From assembly GCA_003024985.2 (NCBI GenBank), contig PXIH01S0025349.1: a stretch of DNA of 11,362 nucleotides. One strand, written 5' to 3'. Made by a program: the position numbers and the translations under genes. The notes under the pieces were generated by a model. That model saw nothing but the letters and a program-made list of their open reading frames with translations, did no database searches and was not told where the DNA came from. Every line of letters starts with the position of its first letter. Positions within the stretch are counted from its first letter, which is position 1. The stretch comes from Euperipatoides rowelli. Its lineage: Eukaryota > Onychophora > Udeonychophora > Euonychophora > Peripatopsidae. Shown here piece by piece: positions 7,215 through 11,362 of the stretch.

Positions 7215-7859
7215 TCACCGAGTGATTGAGCTAGATCCCAAATCAATTATCCAAGTTTGATTTGAGTTTATATTACCTTTGGTTGTTCTGGATAGTGTTA
7301 ATCTTACCTTATCAGGAAATTCTGCATTTTCTGGGTCGTTATTAAATACATATTCCATGTCTGTGGATTCTAAATGGCTTGAAAAAAATATTTTGATTCT
7401 CATCTGTCTAAGGATATTTTTAGCTGTTAGGGATAGTGTTATGGTAATCGTCTTTTGATTCTTTCAATTACCCCTTTCCACCTTCTTTACGTATTTTCGA
7501 CACTCACATTTTAAATGTCCATGTTGGCCACATTCAAAACATTGTGGTCTGTTTACATAACTATTAGGTTGTCTAGAGTGGTTTGTATACATTGCTTTAT
7601 TGGTTGTTGCTGCCAATTCTCCACTCTCTTTTCAAAATGCCTCATCTATTAAGTTTGATTGTGCAAAATACAACATTATCTCTTTCTATTCCTTAGACTC
7701 CATTGCCGTTATTAGAGATTCAAATTCTGAGGGCAGACAGCAAAGCACTGCTATTATGTGGCTTTCCTTTATTTTCTCACCTATTCAGACATCAGAGTGA
7801 CTCATAGCTTTAAAAAAAGAGATTTTGTAGACTAAATCCTTTAAAAAAAAGACAGTAGA
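7215..7859 (-). pseudogene. Ty1/copia-type gag-protease fossil
   Basis: One minus-strand frame runs 214 codons from 7859 down to 7218 with only four internal stops (7785-7787, 7686-7688, 7632-7634, 7464-7466). Random DNA this AT-rich would give far more. From the N-terminal side it reads KESHIIAVLCCLPSEFESLI then TAMES, the SLPxSYxxLVTALE block of copia gag (UBN2 domain). Next comes MLYFAQSNLIDEAF, matching the LxxEYVxxRLLDE block. A zinc knuckle, CFECGQHGHLKCEC, lies at 7500-7541 and fits CX2CX4HX4C exactly. About 85 codons later comes WIIDLGSS (7230-7253), the copia aspartic protease site WIIDSGAS with the Ser replaced by Leu. The reading ends at 7215-7217. No integrase, reverse transcriptase or LTR follows. 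This is therefore a dead, truncated retrotransposon piece. The gag N-terminus is lost near the T/G tract at 7890. It lies antisense to the 5'-nucleotidase gene, 383 bases past that gene's stop. Confidence 0.88.
7500..7541 (-). other. CCHC zinc knuckle of the copia gag fossil
   Basis: Fourteen codons spell CFECGQHGHLKCEC with spacing C-2-C-4-H-4-C, intact. In gag proteins this knuckle binds the packaged RNA. All four ligands survive even though the surrounding frame is broken by stops. Confidence 0.9.
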
Positions 7860-7889
7860 TTAACTGATATTCAAAAAATACTCCAGAAA

Positions 7890-7916
7890 TTTTTTTTTTT
7901 TTTGGGGGGGGGGGGG
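7890..7916. repeat. T14-G13 homopolymer block
   Basis: Fourteen T are followed directly by thirteen G on the + strand, just beyond the point where the copia gag frame fades. It is a likely replication-slippage or assembly-error hotspot. Confidence 0.85.
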
Positions 7917-7973
7917 TTAATTTTTTTTGTGTGTGAAAAACCCTTACCAAGGTGCCAGTTATGACCAGTAATA

Positions 7974-8017
7974 ATATAAATATATTATATATACTGTATA
8001 TACTGTATATATATATC
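7974..8017. repeat. TA microsatellite with CTG interruptions
   Basis: The TA repeat contains two consecutive TACTGTA words (7992-7998, 8001-8007). The same design is seen at 3911-3942. Confidence 0.85.
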
Positions 8018-8317
8018 TTTTAAAAATACAACATTGACAAAAGTTGATTATAATCTTATAAGTATGAACACATTTTTAAGAACGGAAAAGCATTGAGTTT
8101 AACCTGGAATCAGTTTTTAGCTCTTGCCCTGGATAGGATCGGGCTTTTTTTCCGAGATTTTTTTTAATTTATTCTAATTTTACATACATTTAAAAACAGA
8201 AATATAAAATATAACAGATGAGCATACTAATTTATTTTTACTGCAGAAATTTACTTTTCCATGGCCTATGTAGCATTAAAAAAATGAAATGAAATGAGAA
8301 CATTTCTCTTCTTTTCA
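8018..8317. other. Non-coding stretch
   Basis: I see nothing recognisable. It separates the copia fossil from the minus-strand coiled-coil remnant. Confidence 0.5.
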
Positions 8318-8675
8318 ACAGTTGTTTTGAAGAGTTTGAATATCCTTGTGCTCTTTGCTTCTTCTTTCTTCAAAGAATAATCCCTTCCAACATAACACCA
8401 TTTTTTTTTAATATCTATTCAAGCCGATCAGTGGCTTCACCAAGCAAAAAATTTGATGTGGCTTTGGTGTCACTATACTTCCTTTTCTTTGAATAAAGCT
8501 TACTTTCAATTTCTTCAATGGTCTTTCTAGAAAGTCTTGCATTTTCCCATCTTTCTTCTGATTTTTTCAACTTGATTTCTTCTTCCCTAAGTACATTTTA
8601 TTTTTCCTGGGCTAGTTGCTGTTCCTCAAGAAAAGTTTTGGTATGCTTATGAACATTTGACCAAGGTAATTATTT
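8318..8675 (-). pseudogene. Degraded coding stretch with coiled-coil composition
   Basis: On the minus strand a frame from 8672 downward reads HKHTKTFLEEQQLAQEK, a TAA stop (8598-8600), then VLREEEIKLKKSEERWENAR and further charged sequence through RKTIEEIESKLYSKKRKYSD and ATSNFLLGEATDRLE to a TAG at 8415-8417. A different frame at 8318-8377 continues in similar style (FFEERRSKEHKDIQTLQ), suggesting a frameshift. The Glu/Lys/Leu-rich periodic composition is that of a coiled coil and differs from the Phe/Ile/Lys noise of the surrounding AT-rich DNA. There is no suitable ATG and no visible splice pair, so I call it a remnant. The source could be the accessory protein of a DNA transposon or a host gene copy. 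I do not recognise the family. Confidence 0.42.
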
Positions 8676-9540
8676 TTTTAGTAATGAAAACAAGATGAGA
8701 TTTATTGTTGTATAACATCAAAGCATCCATTATCATCAGACTACTGTTTAAAATCCTACAAGATGCACAAGGAAAATAGTGCCCCTCAGTTATGCTTTAA
8801 TGGGGTCAAAAAACATAATACAGACAATTTTATTATCTTTATAATATTTAATTATAACCTAGCTCTATTTGTAGAAGATATGAAAAAATCCATTAAAAAA
8901 TGTCACAAAATTTCAAGGTACTTTTGGTGATACTGAAAGTGAAGATCAGGACGCCAGTATCACTGACCGAAACGAACGAACGAACAATTATATTTGATTG
9001 TTGATCTCTGTTTAAAGGAAGAAGAGAAGCTACTTGGAATGGTGACAGAACTTCATCCACACAATCTTGATTTTTTTTATTGTTAGGGGAAGAGAAGAAC
9101 AAACTTACTCAACAAAACAAAAAAAGTTATTTAAACAAAAATCTTATGTAAGAAATTAGTCGAATTACTAAAACATCTTACAAGATTTAAGAGCATTGCA
9201 AAATGATTACAATTAAGACCATTAAGGAGTGTTGTGCACAAATGAGACTGTTTTTTGTTTTTTTAAAAAAAATATACTTTTAGAGACTTCCTCCCAGAAA
9301 AGATACTTTTAGCTAAAAAAGACTCGCAGGAATCCTCTGGCTCCCTATTGAATGTAGTTTCTCTACCTGTTCTAATATTGAATTTACGAAGCTTCTCATA
9401 TTTGAAAATTGATCATAATTCATGAAGTATAGTCCTTTTAGCAAATGTAGTTTGTCAGATTTGCAAGCTTGTGTATTAGTTTGAGTTTGTTCTGCATTTA
9501 TTTAGCAAACTACAGTTACACATTAATATAAGTAATTTTT
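8676..9540. other. Non-coding stretch
   Basis: I see no convincing gene. A short (GAAC)n-like run, CGAACGAACGAACAA, sits near 8974-8989. The minus-strand open frame 8893-9102 has no recognisable motif. Confidence 0.5.
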
Positions 9541-9589
9541 CTTTTACAGAAAGCCATATGGTTGCCTTAATAGCCCGATCTCTCATTAT

Positions 9590-9817
9590 TCATATTTCGC
9601 CACGATCAAAAGGGCTATCCTGAATAATGCCCACATATTTCCCTTTTACAGTATTAATTGCATATTGAATCTCCATAAGAAATATTTTTTTTCCATCCAG
9701 TTTTTTTAATTTTTTAGGTTTTATTCTCATTTTTAGATTCCTTTGTTGGTCGTAGTACCTTTGAATGCCACAAACTAGTCCTTTTTTTCTTTCCAAATTG
9801 TTGCGTCCTGGGCTCAT
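9590..9817 (-). other. Unrecognised minus-strand open frame of 75 codons
   Basis: An ATG at 9815-9817 opens MSPGRNNLERKKG and continues through QRYYDQQRNLKM, IKPKKLKKLDGKK, INTVKGKYVGII and SPFDRGEI to a stop at 9590-9592. The amino-acid mix (Gly, Asp, Arg, Lys) looks more protein-like than the AT-driven frames elsewhere, and the frame continues weakly past the stop (MRDRAIKAT). The N-terminal half is strongly basic. I know no family with this sequence. It may be a remnant of a transposon protein or chance. A stop lies only five codons upstream of the ATG. Confidence 0.18.
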
Positions 9818-10950
9818 AACCTCTTGTAACTACAGTATATTCCAATATGGGATCACACTAATCAATGAATGTTAACAAACACACTTATAAACCAGGATGC
9901 CCTCTAGATTAAAGATTTTAATACAGCTTGTCAACATTAATAAATTAAATAAGATGGCCACTATCCCCATCACAGAAAAAAGTGAAGCCTTCCCATAATT
10001 CTATTAGTAACATTACATTTGAAATTTTATAAGATTTACATCAAACACATGACATACAGTAAGAACAACAATCCAGGAGAGACTAATCTATTCACACACA
10101 CACACACAATAGCTCATTAATTTAGTTAACATTGTACCATCAAGTTAAATCATGTTAAAACACATCACTAGAGTTATAATGGATGATAGTATATAAACAT
10201 AGAAAGAAGTTATACCCAAAGGCACAATAAATTTAGATAGTCATAGGTTTTTTATCATTACTCCATTTTGATATAGGAATTGAGATATTGAACTAGTCAA
10301 CATTAAGAAATAAATTAAACATTTATAAATGTATAAAAAAAAACCTGTTTATTAACATAATTTTTACAAAAATATAACTTTAGAACAAAAAATATCAGAT
10401 GCATATCTACAATATATAAAAACATTATTTTAGTTTTACAGAATATAGACTATTTTATTAGGCCCAAAATATATATAGTTTCTATAGTATGAATGATATA
10501 CTTAGTTTTTGAAAATTTTGATTTTTAATTCCATGTTTAGTATCAACAAGAGATAAGTACACTTTTACAATTTTTCGAAATTTACTGTATTTAAATGCTT
10601 CAAACTTGCTTATTGCATGTTTTAATATACTGTATACTTTACCTGAACCCAAAGTTTCAGATCAATATCTCTTTCACATGCAAAATTATCGAAAGAGCAA
10701 CTTTCAAAATTTGTTAAAATTCAATTTTGAGATATTTCAATTTAAACATTTATTTAAATTTTACGTACGCTTGTAGCCATTGCTGAGACAAATGGCAGTA
10801 CTGGGATCTCTAGAACAATTAATATTAGTAAACATTTAATACTTTATTATTTATTTTTGTTCCAAATTTTTGAAGAGTTATTTTTTTTTATAATTCTTCG
10901 CGTTTTTAATAAGCATAAACAGTCAAAGTGTCGGTATCGACCATTTTGTT
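9818..10950. other. AT-rich non-coding stretch
   Basis: I see no gene. A (CA)8 microsatellite lies at 10093-10108. Several TACTGTA/TACAGTA words occur (9831, 10055, 10583, 10628). Confidence 0.55.
10093..10108. repeat. (CA)8 microsatellite
   Basis: This is eight perfect CA units. Confidence 0.9.
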
Positions 10951-10960
10951 TACAAGGTTG

Positions 10961-11052
10961 ATGACGTGAAGAAAATTCATGTGATTTTTTGTTAGCCAAT
11001 TAGCACTTGAATTGTATATTCAGAAACATCATTATGACGTGAGATTTAAATA
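10961..11052 (+). promoter_or_regulatory. Promoter-like motif cluster (CRE-like x2, CCAAT, AT box)
   Basis: The 9-mer ATGACGTGA, containing the CRE half TGACG, occurs at 10961-10969 and again at 11034-11042. A CCAAT box lies between them (10996-11000). TTTAAATA follows at 11045-11052. All are on one strand within 92 bases. No coding sequence is visible in the remaining 310 bases, so any gene would start beyond the window. This is a weak inference from motifs alone. Confidence 0.22.
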
Positions 11053-11362
11053 CCCCGTAAATGTAAACGTTTCCCCCCCCCCCACAGCACTCTGACATAA
11101 CCACACTTTTTTTTAAACGTCAGCAAATAAATTATTTCCAATGCTAGAGGGAGAATTATTGTTAAAAAAATATATAAATGGCAGCTTCTGTATAAGAAAA
11201 CACAGTCTTTCTACCATAATGAAAACACGCATTTTAAGGCTGTTTTTTTCTCAGATTTTTCATTTTTTTTTTCAAAATTAAGAGGTAGGGTTAACAAAAT
11301 CAATCATTTTACATATATTTAGAATTATTTAGGCAATAATTTTGATACCATTTTTTTAAGAA
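11053..11362. other. Non-coding stretch at the window edge
   Basis: I see no gene. It contains a C11 run at 11073-11083 and several T runs. Confidence 0.5.

Noticed and set aside
7600-7800. 66-codon + strand open frame
   Set aside because: It is the antisense shadow of the copia gag frame, which has clear domain blocks on the minus strand.
8893-9102. 69-codon minus-strand open frame
   Set aside because: No recognisable motif was found. It crosses a short tandem GAAC-like repeat, and neither strand gives a family match.
9541-9630. A further 5'-nucleotidase exon after an acceptor-like TTTTCTTTTACAG
   Set aside because: The terminal exon already ends in a stop after a GPI-like tail, and the 24 codons here match nothing in the family.
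1-11362. CRISPR array, bacterial operon or prophage
   Set aside because: No regularly spaced repeats and no dense coding exist. Spliced exons and eukaryotic repeats show a nuclear animal genome.

Overview
The window is animal nuclear DNA: AT-rich (roughly 70% A+T by eye), intron-bearing and full of microsatellites, homopolymer runs and decayed transposable elements. There are no bacterial operon signs. The one gene I recognise with confidence is the 3' end of an ecto-5'-nucleotidase (CD73/NT5E family) on the + strand. A tRNA-Ser-derived SINE, a Ty1/copia gag-protease fossil and DNA-transposon ends fit an invertebrate or early-branching chordate. I cannot name the species.

Layout. Positions 1-3631 read as intronic sequence upstream of the gene's third-last exon. 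They hold a (TA)n microsatellite, a SINE on the minus strand (about 1945-2045) and a DNA-transposon 5' end with its own promoter-like block (2630-2974). Positions 3632-6832 hold the last three 5'-nucleotidase exons (3632-3787, 3955-4158, 6636-6832). They are separated by a 167-base intron and a 2477-base intron. The long intron carries a tandem/inverted repeat pair (4844-5100) and a hAT-like terminus (about 5198-5340).

Downstream of the stop codon (6830-6832) the sequence is transposon graveyard. A copia-type gag-protease pseudogene lies on the minus strand (7215-7859), followed by a degraded coiled-coil-coding stretch on the same strand (8318-8675). After that comes AT-rich sequence with one unrecognised minus-strand open frame (9590-9817) and a promoter-like motif cluster near 10961-11052.

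The three exons join in frame with phase-1 introns throughout. Together they encode 185 residues of the C-terminal substrate-binding domain. They keep the two phenylalanines that stack on the nucleoside base, the Asp of the NGGDGF motif, a CxxC disulfide pair, and a hydrophobic C-terminal tail that looks like a GPI-attachment signal. The expected product is therefore a cell-surface AMP-to-adenosine phosphatase. Its catalytic metal-binding N-terminal domain would be encoded upstream of this window. No new defence or mobile system is evident. The most informative unusual items are the gag-protease fossil, the 150-bp dimeric foldback repeat, the strong excess of the 7-mer TACTGTA, and the frame-neutral exon structure.
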